Position numbers and translations under genes: made by a program. Shown piece by piece: positions 1-8,976 of a DNA stretch of 32,889 bases. Every line of letters starts with the position of its first letter. Position 1 is the stretch's first letter. The stretch is from JAGNLA01 sp964472265 (GTDB lineage Bacteria > Caldisericota > Caldisericia > JAAYUI01): the NCBI GenBank assembly GCA_964472265.1, contig CAYYJO010000018.1, positions 1 through 32,889 of the forward strand, written 5' to 3'. The notes beneath the pieces are model-generated. The model saw nothing but the letters and a program-made list of their open reading frames with translations, searched no databases and was not told where the DNA came from.

Positions 1-33
1 AAATTGAATATGGGTTCTTTCAATGCTAAAAGG

Positions 34-61
34 TTTACAGATTTATGATTCCTGATAGAAT
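34..61 (+). promoter_or_regulatory. Candidate sigma70-type promoter for the NHL/stalk gene
   Basis: TTTACA (34-39) and TAGAAT (56-61) are separated by 16 bases, about 60 bases upstream of the first gene. The rest of bases 1-123 is AT-rich and shows no coding signal. Each box is one or two changes from consensus, so this is a plausible reading only. Confidence 0.35.
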
Positions 62-123
62 AAGTTCAATAAAGCTTTTTAATCGAAGTTTACAAGTTCT
101 TTTGTTGGTGACGGAGGCTTATT

Positions 124-2688
124 ATGAAAAAGATAGCTTTAATGCTAGTCGTTTTAGCACTTTTATTCCCGGGACTTGCCAAATCCGACCAAACTTATGA
201 GTTCACGGTGATCGGAAACGGTCCGACAGCAGACCAGATCGGTATGCCGATGGGCATCTGCACACACGGTGACGGTTCGGTGTCAGTCTACGACGCTTCG
301 ACTTCAACGTTTGTCAGGTATGATCAGTCAGGCAAAGTCTTGGGAAGATTGAGGGTGAACGCAGTCTCAATGGCCTCATCATCATCCTTTGACAACTTCA
401 TGTTCAACACGTTCTTTAACCCTATCTCTTTCGCAGTTGATTCAAACGATAGCTACTATTTTATCAATCTGAAAGGCCTTTTCACAATTAACACTGATGG
501 GACGGCCAAACAGGTCATCGACTTCAAGGAAACCAATCCAAAGCTCGAGTCGCCCGTTGCCCTCCGCATCCACAAGGGCGAGTTTTACGTTCTTGACCAA
601 AAAACTGGAGTTGTCCAATTCGGCTCCGATTTCATGTACAAGAGGACAGTCGGAACCGTCGGCACAGGTTCTGGCAAATTTGCTAATCCGGTAAATTTCT
701 GGGTTGGCTTCGATGGCTCAATCGTTGTGCTCGATCAGTACATCGAATCGATGGAAGAATCCAACAATGAGTTGCTGGTCATGGTCTACAACGCTGACGG
801 CAAGCTCCTGCGTGAGTTCGGTTCAACCATTGCCGATCCGGCTGCAGGCGAGTTTGCCCTGTTCATGCCTTTCACCGGCGCACTCACAAGAACTGATCTG
901 TTCCTCGTTGACCTTTCCGTCAATGTCTCCATGTCAGGATTCTCGATCGGCTGGAAGATAAAGCAGTTCAAGCTGAACGGCGATTTTGAAAAAGCCTGGC
1001 CAATTGTCCATGAGGACAAAATGGCCACAGACAGCATAATAAAGGATCTCATCGCATCAATGGACACAACCGATGACGGCGATATCTACTTTGTAATGCC
1101 ATTTGCCGGAAAAATTTATCGTGACCCGACAGCCTTTGAACTCATCGGCTCAACAACAAACACAGACTGTCTCAAGTTCCCGACCACTTCAATGACCACT
1201 CCTTCCGGCATGACATACGTACTTGACCTCTATCCACCAATCCTTCGCGCCTACAACAAGGACGGCACACCAGCAAAGCAGGTCGAGATCAAGGACAATC
1301 TCATGGACATCCCCGGATTCGATTTTGCCCTTGGCGTCGACATGGCGTACATGAAGGGTGAAATCCTGGTGGCAACAGGCTTCAGGGTGTTAAAGTTTGA
1401 CGAGAAGACCCTTGAAAAAACCGACAGCTACGACCTCTCTTCAAGCCCATTGGACACCAACATGTTCGTATCAATCACAGCCAAAGACAAAAACCTGGTT
1501 GGCCTCGACAGCAGCGGAAACATTACCGTTTTTTCAAGCGGCGTCCCATTCACTTTCGACGCAAAGAAGGACCTCGACGCAAAGAGGTTGACGGATTGTG
1601 CAATTGACAAGGACAACAACATTCTCGTTCTCGACCCGGCCTCAAGAAAAATCGGATTGTTCACAATCTCAGGCTCATTCCTCAAAAAGATTGACCTCAA
1701 CAGTGACATGGCGCTTCCAGTCTCAATAGCCACCCTTCCAACCGGCGAAATAATCGTTTTGGACGCTGACAGGGGTGGTGTCGTTCTCCTGGCCACAAAC
1801 GGGTCAACCATCACAACCATCGGCTCGAAGGGAATGCTGACAAAAATTGACACTCCCGAGGACTACAAGGCTATGCCTGGCAGCTTCCACCTTCCTGGTC
1901 ATGTCACTTGCCTAGGTGAAAACCTGTTCACAGTTACTGACACTGGCAACTGCAGGGTTCAGACCGTCAAGTCGGTTGCCCCTCCCGAACCGGAGAAGAA
2001 ACCGGCAAAACTCTCGGTTGCACAGGAAAACCTCAGCTTTGGAAACGTTTACTTTGAACGCGACGGGGTTTCAAAAGTCATTGAGATCGAAAACCTCGGT
2101 GAGGTCGGACTCACGGGTTCTGTAAAAACAAACTCGGCAAATTTAAAGATCGCCCCAAAGGTCATAACAGCCGATACAAAATCGATCCAGATAACGTTTG
2201 TTCCAGGCAAACAGCTAGTTTGGAAGGAATTCAAAGACACAGTTACAATCGAAACAAATGGTGGAAACATCACAGTTCCGATCTCAGCAAACGTTGTTGG
2301 CAAGACCATAAAAATGGTGATCGGAGACACAAATTTTGAAGTGACCACAGATGTAACAGAAACCGTCGTTTCTCCGAGAGCGCCACAGATAATCTCTGGC
2401 AGAACCTATGTTCCTCTGCGTGCAACAGGCGACGTCTTCAAGGCTGAAGTGCTTTGGGATGCAGCCGAAAAGAAGGTTACCTACAAGATGGGCGACACAA
2501 CCATCGAGCTCTGGATTGGCAAAAACACCGCAAACGTCAACGGGAAATCGGTAGCCCTCCAAAATCCGCCAATCATCGTGAGTAACTCAACATACGTTCC
2601 TCTCAGGTTTGTTTCAGAGCAGCTTGGATCAAAGGTTGAATGGGATCAGAACTCGAAAACAGTGACAATTACCTATCCAACTCCGTAA
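124..2688 (+). CDS. Secreted NHL-type beta-propeller protein with C-terminal stalk domains
   Basis: 854 residues. An N-terminal signal peptide (about residues 1-21, ending near GLAKSD) indicates export. Residues about 25-615 hold repeated NHL/propeller strands, with phrases such as 'GSIVVLDQ' and 'NILVLDPASRKIGLF'. Residues about 625-722 look like an ASH/DUF1573-type Ig-like domain (start LSVAQENLSFGNV). Residues about 722-854 carry two copy-like units of the copper amine oxidase N-terminal (stalk, PF07833-type) domain, marked by 'TYVPLRATGDVF' and 'TYVPLRFVSEQLG'. GGAGG about 6 bases before the ATG supports the start. No catalytic residues are recognisable, so a surface scaffold or binding role is inferred. 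The second stalk unit closely resembles the one ending the 1,703-residue enzyme downstream. The gene converges with the DUF4388 gene across 14 bases with no terminator hairpin. Confidence 0.85.
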   Translation: MKKIALMLVVLALLFPGLAKSDQTYEFTVIGNGPTADQIGMPMGICTHGDGSVSVYDASTSTFVRYDQSGKVLGRLRVNAVSMASSSSFDNFMFNTFFNPISFAVDSNDSYYFINLKGLFTINTDGTAKQVIDFKETNPKLESPVALRIHKGEFYVLDQKTGVVQFGSDFMYKRTVGTVGTGSGKFANPVNFWVGFDGSIVVLDQYIESMEESNNELLVMVYNADGKLLREFGSTIADPAAGEFALFMPFTGALTRTDLFLVDLSVNVSMSGFSIGWKIKQFKLNGDFEKAWPIVHEDKMATDSIIKDLIASMDTTDDGDIYFVMPFAGKIYRDPTAFELIGSTTNTDCLKFPTTSMTTPSGMTYVLDLYPPILRAYNKDGTPAKQVEIKDNLMDIPGFDFALGVDMAYMKGEILVATGFRVLKFDEKTLEKTDSYDLSSSPLDTNMFVSITAKDKNLVGLDSSGNITVFSSGVPFTFDAKKDLDAKRLTDCAIDKDNNILVLDPASRKIGLFTISGSFLKKIDLNSDMALPVSIATLPTGEIIVLDADRGGVVLLATNGSTITTIGSKGMLTKIDTPEDYKAMPGSFHLPGHVTCLGENLFTVTDTGNCRVQTVKSVAPPEPEKKPAKLSVAQENLSFGNVYFERDGVSKVIEIENLGEVGLTGSVKTNSANLKIAPKVITADTKSIQITFVPGKQLVWKEFKDTVTIETNGGNITVPISANVVGKTIKMVIGDTNFEVTTDVTETVVSPRAPQIISGRTYVPLRATGDVFKAEVLWDAAEKKVTYKMGDTTIELWIGKNTANVNGKSVALQNPPIIVSNSTYVPLRFVSEQLGSKVEWDQNSKTVTITYPTP

Positions 2689-2702
2689 GAGAAGGGATTT
2701 TT

Positions 2703-3257
2703 TTAGTGGTGGGTCGGCTCGATGTAGACAAAGCCGATCTTTATGAGCTTGCCAAGGATTCGTCTGGCTTCGGTGTTGTCCAGACCCATGATCCCGACTA
2801 TTTGCGCAATTGAGGCTCCTTCACCGATTTCAGTGAGGAATGTCCATTCGAGCGGGTCGAGTTCGACATCGGTGAAGTTTACGCCTTTTACAAGTTTTAT
2901 CTTTGAGGTGCCGGAAATCTGGTGTCCGATTTCGGCAAGGTCTTCATCCTGGACAAGAGTATGGTTGAGGACTATCTGCTCGTATGATTGCGAAACGGTC
3001 TTTTCGCCTTTCCATCGGTTGTTGCAATCGAAGCTGAATCCGCCCTTGCTCCACGATAGAATGCTGGTTGCTGCATCATCTCCGGCAACGTTACCATACT
3101 GGGCATGGACAAGCTTGCCATCCTCAAAAAACAGGATGCCAAGCACGTTGTCATCGGTTGTGATGTTGAGCGATCCTGACATCTTGCCTGCAACAATTAC
3201 ATGAACAACGTCTGCAAGATGAAATTCTTCCAGTCTGCCTGATAGGGAGCTTGCCAT
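2703..3257 (-). CDS. DUF4388 (PatA N-terminal-like) domain protein
   Basis: 184 residues, cytoplasmic, with no signal peptide or membrane segment. The N-terminal 100 residues match the DUF4388 pattern: 'SGRLEEFHLADVVHVI', then 'GKMSGSLNI', 'GILFFEDGKLVHAQYG' and a following alpha-helical 'AATSILSWSKGGFSF'. This domain occurs alone or with response-regulator modules in bacteria and is thought to act in signalling or protein contact. The C-terminal part (about 125-184) reads like a winged-helix-like segment ('EIGEGASIAQIVGIMGLDNTEARRILGKLIKIGFVYIE'-like pattern). It is divergent from the large glycoside hydrolase gene. No Shine-Dalgarno precedes the ATG, and a good promoter lies directly upstream, which suggests a leaderless transcript. 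The exact function is unknown. Confidence 0.8.
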   Translation of the reverse strand: MASSLSGRLEEFHLADVVHVIVAGKMSGSLNITTDDNVLGILFFEDGKLVHAQYGNVAGDDAATSILSWSKGGFSFDCNNRWKGEKTVSQSYEQIVLNHTLVQDEDLAEIGHQISGTSKIKLVKGVNFTDVELDPLEWTFLTEIGEGASIAQIVGIMGLDNTEARRILGKLIKIGFVYIEPTHH

Positions 3258-3266
3258 TTGTATTGC

Positions 3267-3294
3267 ATTATCATTTGTAAGCTACCACTGTCAA
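3267..3294 (-). promoter_or_regulatory. Promoter of the DUF4388 gene, abutting its ATG
   Basis: On the minus strand TTGACA (3289-3294) and GATAAT (3267-3272) are 16 bases apart. Only nine bases separate the -10 box from the ATG at 3257, so the mRNA would start at or within a few bases of the start codon. Confidence 0.6.
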
Positions 3295-3374
3295 CTATGA
3301 CAATTTTAGCATAATCGGCGTAGAATTGATAATGACACCACCGGCCTTTTGCGAATGTGAAGAGTCGGCGGAAG

Positions 3375-3403
3375 TTTAAAAGAATTGTAAATTCATGTAT
3401 AAA
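3375..3403 (+). promoter_or_regulatory. Candidate promoter of the large multidomain hydrolase gene
   Basis: TTTAAA (3375-3380) and TATAAA (3398-3403) are 17 bases apart. The predicted start site near 3410 leaves a short leader containing GGAGG before the ATG at 3434. Confidence 0.45.
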
Positions 3404-3433
3404 TTAACTGCAACAGAAATTACTGGAGGAGCG

Positions 3434-6400
3434 ATGAGAAAACTGGCTGCCTTGCTTGCAATGGCATTGATTGTGTCAGGCATAAATCCGGCGTTTGCCG
3501 AGACAACCCCTGTCAGGATCGACAACCCAAACTTCGACGGCAATCTGTCTGGCTGGGAACAGCAGGTGTTTCCTGAACAAAACAAAGGCATTGCCTTTGA
3601 AACAGAGAAAGACGGTTACAAGGAGACAAAGTCGGCCAGAATTACATCGAAAGGCAAAGGTGGGGGATCGCTCGTTCAAAGCTTCAAAGCCGAAGGCTAT
3701 GCCTCAATCCATGTTTCAGGGATGGTCAAAACCGAAGGCATTGAAGGCCAGGCATCGATTGACTGTGCCATGATCAGCGACAACCAACCGAGGCTCCCGT
3801 TTCCAAAATGCTCTCCTGAAATGAGCGGTGATAACGACTGGACGAAGGTTGACGGCGATTTTCAGGTTCAGGCTGGCACAAAGATGATCAGAATTGGTCT
3901 CACTGTCACAGGGACCGGTTCGGCGCTGTTTGATGAAATCGTTGTAACGGCTGTAAAGGGTCAGCCAGCAGTTCAGGGAACAATAGAGATCGAGCAAAAC
4001 TATCTTGAAGACCCCGGGTTTGAAAGCGTTGAAAACGGCAGTTTCACAAAATGGACAAAAAAGGAAGGAACAGGAAAACTCTCTGTCTCAAACGAACCCC
4101 ACGAAGGCTCGACATGTGCACGAATCGACAACGACGCCGACAAACCTTTCAAAGTGTCAGCGGAAATCAATCTTGCAAACATGCAGGGTCCGTTTGGAAT
4201 CACAGCATGGATCAAATCTAAAAACGTGAAATCAGCCTATGTGACAATTGAAATTCCAAGCAAGGGTGGTGGTGGCAGGCAAAGACAAACTCCGCAGATG
4301 CCAAGAACGACGCCGGACAACATCCAGGGGGAAGAGTGGACAAGGGTTCAAACCCTGTTTAACCCTCCGCAAGGCACAGGCTCGGTAAATGTTGTTTGTG
4401 TAGCCGACGGTGCAGGAACCGTCTGGTTTGATGATGTGACCGTTGGAACAATCAAAAGGCAGGAGCGCAGAAACACCGGTGAATACGAGGAATTCTGGGT
4501 TGAAAACCCCATCTCCAAAGTCAAGCAGTGCACTCACGCTTTCAAACCACAGAGATTTGACCCACAGAAGCAGTATCCTGCAGTGTTTGTTCTTCCGGGC
4601 GGAAACGGTTTCGGCACCCAGCTTGAAGCAGGCGGACTACCCTCGAAGTTGGCAAACGCTCTTGATTGCGTGGTCGTGGTTTTCGATCCAGACGGAAGGG
4701 GTCTTACAAAAGAAGGGGCTGACGACTTTTCTGGCGAAATTCACCAGGCAGGTTTCAACGCCGTTACGAAGCATATTGCCGAACTCCCATACGTCGATAA
4801 AACAAACATCGGCTACTACACCATGTCTTTCGGTCTGATCCTTGGTGCCTGCACTGCAGGCAGATACGTCGACGATCCACCGATCAAATACATCCTCGAC
4901 TGGGAAGGCCCTGATGGTCACCTGTGCCCGACAAACCATCTTGGCAAGTACGACATGGACTTCTGGGCTCCAAGGGAAGCGCTCGATTACATCAAAAACT
5001 ATCCCGGAATCTACATCAGGCTTCAGTCTGAAAAGGATCACGCACAGAAAACAAACGACCACGCCATAAGGATGATAAACGCTGCCACAAACAAGCAGTT
5101 TGGCGGTGAGGGGAAGACCATTTATTCAAGGGTCAACATGAAAGACGGCCAGTACACCAACCCACCGAACAAAACCTACAAGGATGGCAACACGCCGATA
5201 TGGATTCCTGAATCGATGGACAGGCAGACTGATGAAGCCGTTGTCAGCATTCTCAAGGAACTCATCTCTACAAACCCGGCATTCGAGGCTCCGGCAAAAC
5301 CTTCTGCTTCTGTGACAAAGGGCAGGAACAGGTTAGGATTCCACAACCCCTACAGTTTCCCGAAATACTCGAGGGACCTGACGAAAAAGTACTTTGAAAC
5401 CCTTGGCGTAAAGGACGAAGATGAGTTTAACTCGCGTATCTCAACAGAGCTTACTCCGCTAAACTCAACCGTTGCCAGAATCGATTTCTTTCTCTGGGCT
5501 GGCGACGAGTGGAAACAGAAGTTTACTGGCATGAAGCTTCCTGCGTGGGAGGAGATCAGGTTCGTTGGCACCCTCAACTTCAGAGACCCTGGCAATGACA
5601 CAGAGATTGCAAAAAGGGTGATGGAGGTTGTCGAGTATTATGACGGTGACGGAGATGGCGACAATCCGTTCGGCGTGGTCATAAAAGACTGGCAGATTGA
5701 AAACGAGATCAACATGAAAGACGCATTCTGGAAGAGGACACCCCAGGAATACGCCCACCACCTTCAAAACTGTGCAATGGCTGCAAAAACGGCTGACCCG
5801 ACCTGTAAAATCATCATGGCGGGTGAGGCTTGCGATTTGTCAAACGATACCTATCCACAAATTCTGAAGGCTCTTGACCACAAACAGGTTTTCGACGCCG
5901 TTGATATCCACGTTTACACAGACTCAAAGGAGAAAAACGCTGTTTCATTCTTTGCCGACAGATTCAGGGGTTACCTCAAGGACGCCGGTTTCGAAAACGA
6001 CATTCCGATGTGGATGACCGAGTTCGGAGTAACGCTGGGCAAGATCAAGAACATGACCGCAAACGATGAGAACGCACAGGCATCAACCCTTGCAATTCGA
6101 ACAATCCAGGCGGCGGCAGAAAATTTCGAAGGTTCGTGCTACATTTCATTGGTCGATCTCTATCCGGATCAGATCAACAAAGGGTTCTTTGACTCGATGG
6201 GCATGCTCTCTTCAGGATCAACGACAAAAGAAAAGCCATGGACAAAACGAAAGATTTATTGGACGTACCAGAGAATGGCCGAGATGTTCTCGATGGTTTC
6301 CTTTGAAGGTGTAGAGAAATCCAGCTTCTTTGGCGACAACATCAAAGCCTACAAGTTCAATCGCCCAGGGCTTGAGCCACTGATAATGGCCTATGTCGAC

Positions 6401-8545
6401 AACACCGGCGCCCAACCCAAGGACAAACCAGTTCAGTTCACCCAGCCCTTCACCTATTACCCAATTGTTACAGGCGATCCAAATGGTGAACCAGCCAAAG
6501 GAATCACGGTACTCCCTGTCGAGCGAGACAAAATCGCCAAGTTTGCCCAAGACCTTTTAAAAGGCCCTCTTGCAATCGTCATTGGCGACACGTCGTCGAT
6601 CGCCTCAAGGCTTGGCGTGTTTGACACGGTTCTGCCCTCTTGTCTGGACAACACCTCCTGCAGTCCCTATTACTCAAAAGACGCGAGGGCAGAGCTTGGC
6701 ACTGGTTGGATGCTCATGCGCCCAAAACTCGATTTTCTCGGCAATGATAAATCATGGGCCTCAAATGATACAATTGTTGGGGACATGTGCCAGAACAACA
6801 TTGAGCCGGTGCTTGATTTTTCAGAATTCCCGGGACTTGAGCAGGATAAATTGCTCGAAGCTGCAGGTCAGATTGCAGAACGCTACGATAGCGACGGATT
6901 GAACGATGTCTTCGGGTCATTTACGGCAACAAGGTTCAGGCTGACACCGGCTTTGACCCAGACTACCGAGGATTTTGCTACACTTGTTCCAGAGTTTGAC
7001 AAGACAATAAAAAAGGCAAACAGAAACTCAGTCCTGATAGTTGGTGGTGACAAACCTTTCGAGTGGTGGTCTGATTTCTTTGCCAAATTGAATGGGGTGA
7101 ATGCTGGCAGAGACCGCAAATGCTTCGACACCTTCGACATTCCAGCCTTTTTCTCGGTTGCAAGCGATCCGCAAAAGAGCAACAAAGCACTGTTTGAAAC
7201 CATAGACAAATACAGAAAAACTCTTGATTCCAACAAACTCCAGTACGCCTCAATCGCCACCATGCAGCTTTCAACCTATTCCGGGTCGACTGACAGAAAC
7301 ACCAACCAGACGGAAAGCGTACAGGCAGGCGAACTGGTCAAGCTCTACTCGCTGGCTGCAGCAGCCAAATCATCGCTCATAGGGTATGATGGCAGACGAA
7401 CTCAGCCAGAATCATCACTTTTCAATCCTGATGGTACAAAAAAACTGGCCTACTGGACAGTGTCCGAACTCTCAAAAACCTTTGCCCAGGTTAGAAACAC
7501 TGGCAGAATAACACCAGGTGACGAAGATTTCGGTGCAAAATTCTTCAACCGTTCAAACGATGGACTCTGGGTCACCCGTTTTGGGGTGGGAGCAGCAACC
7601 CTCGTGGTTGGCTGGATCGATGCCGACAAACCGCCAATGTTTTCGGCGCAGGATTATGGACTTCCATTCACCTCGGCGATAGAACTAACCTATCTTGTTC
7701 CCGAACAGCCGGTCAAGGGCGTGCCAATTTTCAAGAAACTGCTCATCGGCGGAAAAGACGGAAAATTCACAATCCCAACCGACCGACTCGACCCGTTCGT
7801 CATCAGGCCTACAGGCGAAGAGATTGAACCGTTCATGGTCGTTCTCAACCCGCCAGAACTCAAACTTGATCCGGGACAGATCGGCACTGTGAAAGTTAAG
7901 GTGCTTGGCTGCGACGGCACATCAACTCTTTCCTTTCCATCAACAAAGTCGCTCCCAATCGAGCTTGCTTCAAAAGAACCGGATGCAAACGGCGAATACA
8001 TGCTCAGGGTTTCAACAGATGCATCAAATAAAGGAAAAACCATTACCGTCAAGATTACGGCCATCTGCGAGAACGGTCAGCAGACTTCCGCTGACCTCTC
8101 AGTCACGGTTTCGACTCAAAATACCACAAACATCTCCCTCTGGATCGGCAAAAACACTGCACTGATCAATGGAGTCCAGACAACGCTTGCCGTTCCACCA
8201 ACAATTGTGGAAGGGAAAACATTGGTTCCTGTGAGGTTCATCTCTGAGGCGTTCGGCGCCAAAGTCAGCTGGGATCAGAAAGAGCAAAAGATAGAGCTGG
8301 TTTTTGGGCAGCTTGAAGATGGTTCGTACACAAAGAAAGTGACGCTCTGGATTGGCAAAAAGACTGCCCAGGCCGATTACGGTTCAAAACTTCCAGCCTA
8401 CCGCGAGTACACTCTCGACGTGGCTCCGAAGATTATCTCAGGCACAACGATGGTTCCAATCAGGTTTCTTTCCGATGTACTCGGAGCCAAAACTGTCTGG
8501 GATGACAAAGAGAAGCGAATAGATATAACCTGGACTCCGTTCTAG
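3434..8545 (+). CDS. Secreted multidomain esterase/glycoside hydrolase with pseudo-hydrolase copy and stalk domains
   Basis: 1,703 residues from the ATG at 3434, chosen over the in-frame ATG at 3395 because GGAGGA precedes it and a signal peptide (about 1-23, ending NPAFAE) follows at once. Domains in order: two CBM4/9-like beta-sandwich modules (about 25-175 and 189-340, 'NYLEDPGFESVENGSF'); an alpha/beta hydrolase (about 369-612) with nucleophile-elbow-like TMSFG, Ser465; a clan-A-like TIM-barrel glycoside hydrolase (about 633-956) with WQIENE (acid/base Glu758) and WMTEFG (nucleophile Glu863); a beta-sandwich; a second barrel-like copy (about 1042-1400) in which both glutamates are lost; an Ig-like domain (about 1465-1560); and two stalk domains (about 1566-1626 and 1633-1703, 'LVPVRFISEAFG' and 'MVPIRFLSDVLG'). 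A polysaccharide-degrading surface enzyme that also removes ester groups is inferred. Substrate and GH family number are not determinable by eye (GH39/GH5-like). Confidence 0.8.
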   Translation: MRKLAALLAMALIVSGINPAFAETTPVRIDNPNFDGNLSGWEQQVFPEQNKGIAFETEKDGYKETKSARITSKGKGGGSLVQSFKAEGYASIHVSGMVKTEGIEGQASIDCAMISDNQPRLPFPKCSPEMSGDNDWTKVDGDFQVQAGTKMIRIGLTVTGTGSALFDEIVVTAVKGQPAVQGTIEIEQNYLEDPGFESVENGSFTKWTKKEGTGKLSVSNEPHEGSTCARIDNDADKPFKVSAEINLANMQGPFGITAWIKSKNVKSAYVTIEIPSKGGGGRQRQTPQMPRTTPDNIQGEEWTRVQTLFNPPQGTGSVNVVCVADGAGTVWFDDVTVGTIKRQERRNTGEYEEFWVENPISKVKQCTHAFKPQRFDPQKQYPAVFVLPGGNGFGTQLEAGGLPSKLANALDCVVVVFDPDGRGLTKEGADDFSGEIHQAGFNAVTKHIAELPYVDKTNIGYYTMSFGLILGACTAGRYVDDPPIKYILDWEGPDGHLCPTNHLGKYDMDFWAPREALDYIKNYPGIYIRLQSEKDHAQKTNDHAIRMINAATNKQFGGEGKTIYSRVNMKDGQYTNPPNKTYKDGNTPIWIPESMDRQTDEAVVSILKELISTNPAFEAPAKPSASVTKGRNRLGFHNPYSFPKYSRDLTKKYFETLGVKDEDEFNSRISTELTPLNSTVARIDFFLWAGDEWKQKFTGMKLPAWEEIRFVGTLNFRDPGNDTEIAKRVMEVVEYYDGDGDGDNPFGVVIKDWQIENEINMKDAFWKRTPQEYAHHLQNCAMAAKTADPTCKIIMAGEACDLSNDTYPQILKALDHKQVFDAVDIHVYTDSKEKNAVSFFADRFRGYLKDAGFENDIPMWMTEFGVTLGKIKNMTANDENAQASTLAIRTIQAAAENFEGSCYISLVDLYPDQINKGFFDSMGMLSSGSTTKEKPWTKRKIYWTYQRMAEMFSMVSFEGVEKSSFFGDNIKAYKFNRPGLEPLIMAYVDNTGAQPKDKPVQFTQPFTYYPIVTGDPNGEPAKGITVLPVERDKIAKFAQDLLKGPLAIVIGDTSSIASRLGVFDTVLPSCLDNTSCSPYYSKDARAELGTGWMLMRPKLDFLGNDKSWASNDTIVGDMCQNNIEPVLDFSEFPGLEQDKLLEAAGQIAERYDSDGLNDVFGSFTATRFRLTPALTQTTEDFATLVPEFDKTIKKANRNSVLIVGGDKPFEWWSDFFAKLNGVNAGRDRKCFDTFDIPAFFSVASDPQKSNKALFETIDKYRKTLDSNKLQYASIATMQLSTYSGSTDRNTNQTESVQAGELVKLYSLAAAAKSSLIGYDGRRTQPESSLFNPDGTKKLAYWTVSELSKTFAQVRNTGRITPGDEDFGAKFFNRSNDGLWVTRFGVGAATLVVGWIDADKPPMFSAQDYGLPFTSAIELTYLVPEQPVKGVPIFKKLLIGGKDGKFTIPTDRLDPFVIRPTGEEIEPFMVVLNPPELKLDPGQIGTVKVKVLGCDGTSTLSFPSTKSLPIELASKEPDANGEYMLRVSTDASNKGKTITVKITAICENGQQTSADLSVTVSTQNTTNISLWIGKNTALINGVQTTLAVPPTIVEGKTLVPVRFISEAFGAKVSWDQKEQKIELVFGQLEDGSYTKKVTLWIGKKTAQADYGSKLPAYREYTLDVAPKIISGTTMVPIRFLSDVLGAKTVWDDKEKRIDITWTPF

Positions 8546-8567
8546 CAACCATAAGTATCTCAAAATT

Positions 8568-8604
8568 ATTCAATGATTGTTTTGCACATAATAAATCATT
8601 GAAT
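8568..8604. repeat. 11-bp perfect inverted repeat between convergent genes
   Basis: ATTCAATGATT (8568-8578) and AATCATTGAAT (8594-8604) are perfect complements around a 15-base loop. It lies between the hydrolase stop (8545) and the yraN stop (8641). There is no T-tract directly after the stem on either strand, so it is either a weak bidirectional terminator, an mRNA end stabiliser or a protein site. Confidence 0.5.
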
Positions 8605-8640
8605 ATATTATAATGTCGGTTTAACTAGCAATAGGATTCT

Positions 8641-8976
8641 CTATATCAAATCAATCTCAAGGATTTTGCCGTTTTGGATTCCTAGCAGTTTGAGTGATAC
8701 TTTGAAATCCTGATATTGGTCATGCTCAGAAATATAAACTAGTGCTGCATTTTTCAGGCGTTCAAGGCGTTTCTCGGAAAGTGCGGAGATCGCACCTCCA
8801 AACAAGGCGGTCTTCCTGGTCTTCACTTCAACAAAGGCAATTTCCTGGTCTTTTGTTGAGATGATGTCTATTTCACCGGCGCGAACACGCCAGTTCCTCT
8901 CGATTATCGCGAAACCTTTTGAGACAAGCCAGGCACAGGCCTGATCCTCTCCCTGCCTGCCCTTCTCGTTGTTCAC
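8641..8976 (-). CDS. yraN: YraN/UPF0102 family nuclease-fold protein
   Basis: 111 residues, the usual family length. The restriction-endonuclease-like core is visible: 'GRQGEDQACAWLVSKG' at the N-terminus, 'NWRVRAGEIDIIS' (Glu35, Asp37), then 'IAFVEVKTR' (Glu50, Lys52). These are the conserved acidic/lysine positions of the fold. The start is GTG and overlaps the TGA of the upstream NERD gene by four bases (GTGA), so translation is probably coupled. yraN next to rnhB is a common bacterial arrangement. The cellular role is not firmly established; a DNA-processing role is often assumed from the fold. It is the last gene of the minus-strand operon. Confidence 0.9.
   Translation of the reverse strand: MNNEKGRQGEDQACAWLVSKGFAIIERNWRVRAGEIDIISTKDQEIAFVEVKTRKTALFGGAISALSEKRLERLKNAALVYISEHDQYQDFKVSLKLLGIQNGKILEIDLI

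Noticed and set aside
2280..2688. Copper amine oxidase activity suggested by the domain name
   Set aside because: Only the N-terminal stalk-like domain is present; the catalytic domain with its topaquinone tyrosine and copper histidines is absent.
2743..3204. 153-codon plus-strand frame opposite the DUF4388 gene
   Set aside because: Ser/Thr/Pro/Ile-rich composition typical of antisense frames, and the DUF4388 match on the other strand is good.
3395..3433. Upstream ATG as the start of the 1,703-residue enzyme
   Set aside because: It would place 13 polar residues before the signal peptide and through the ribosome site; the ATG at 3434 fits better.
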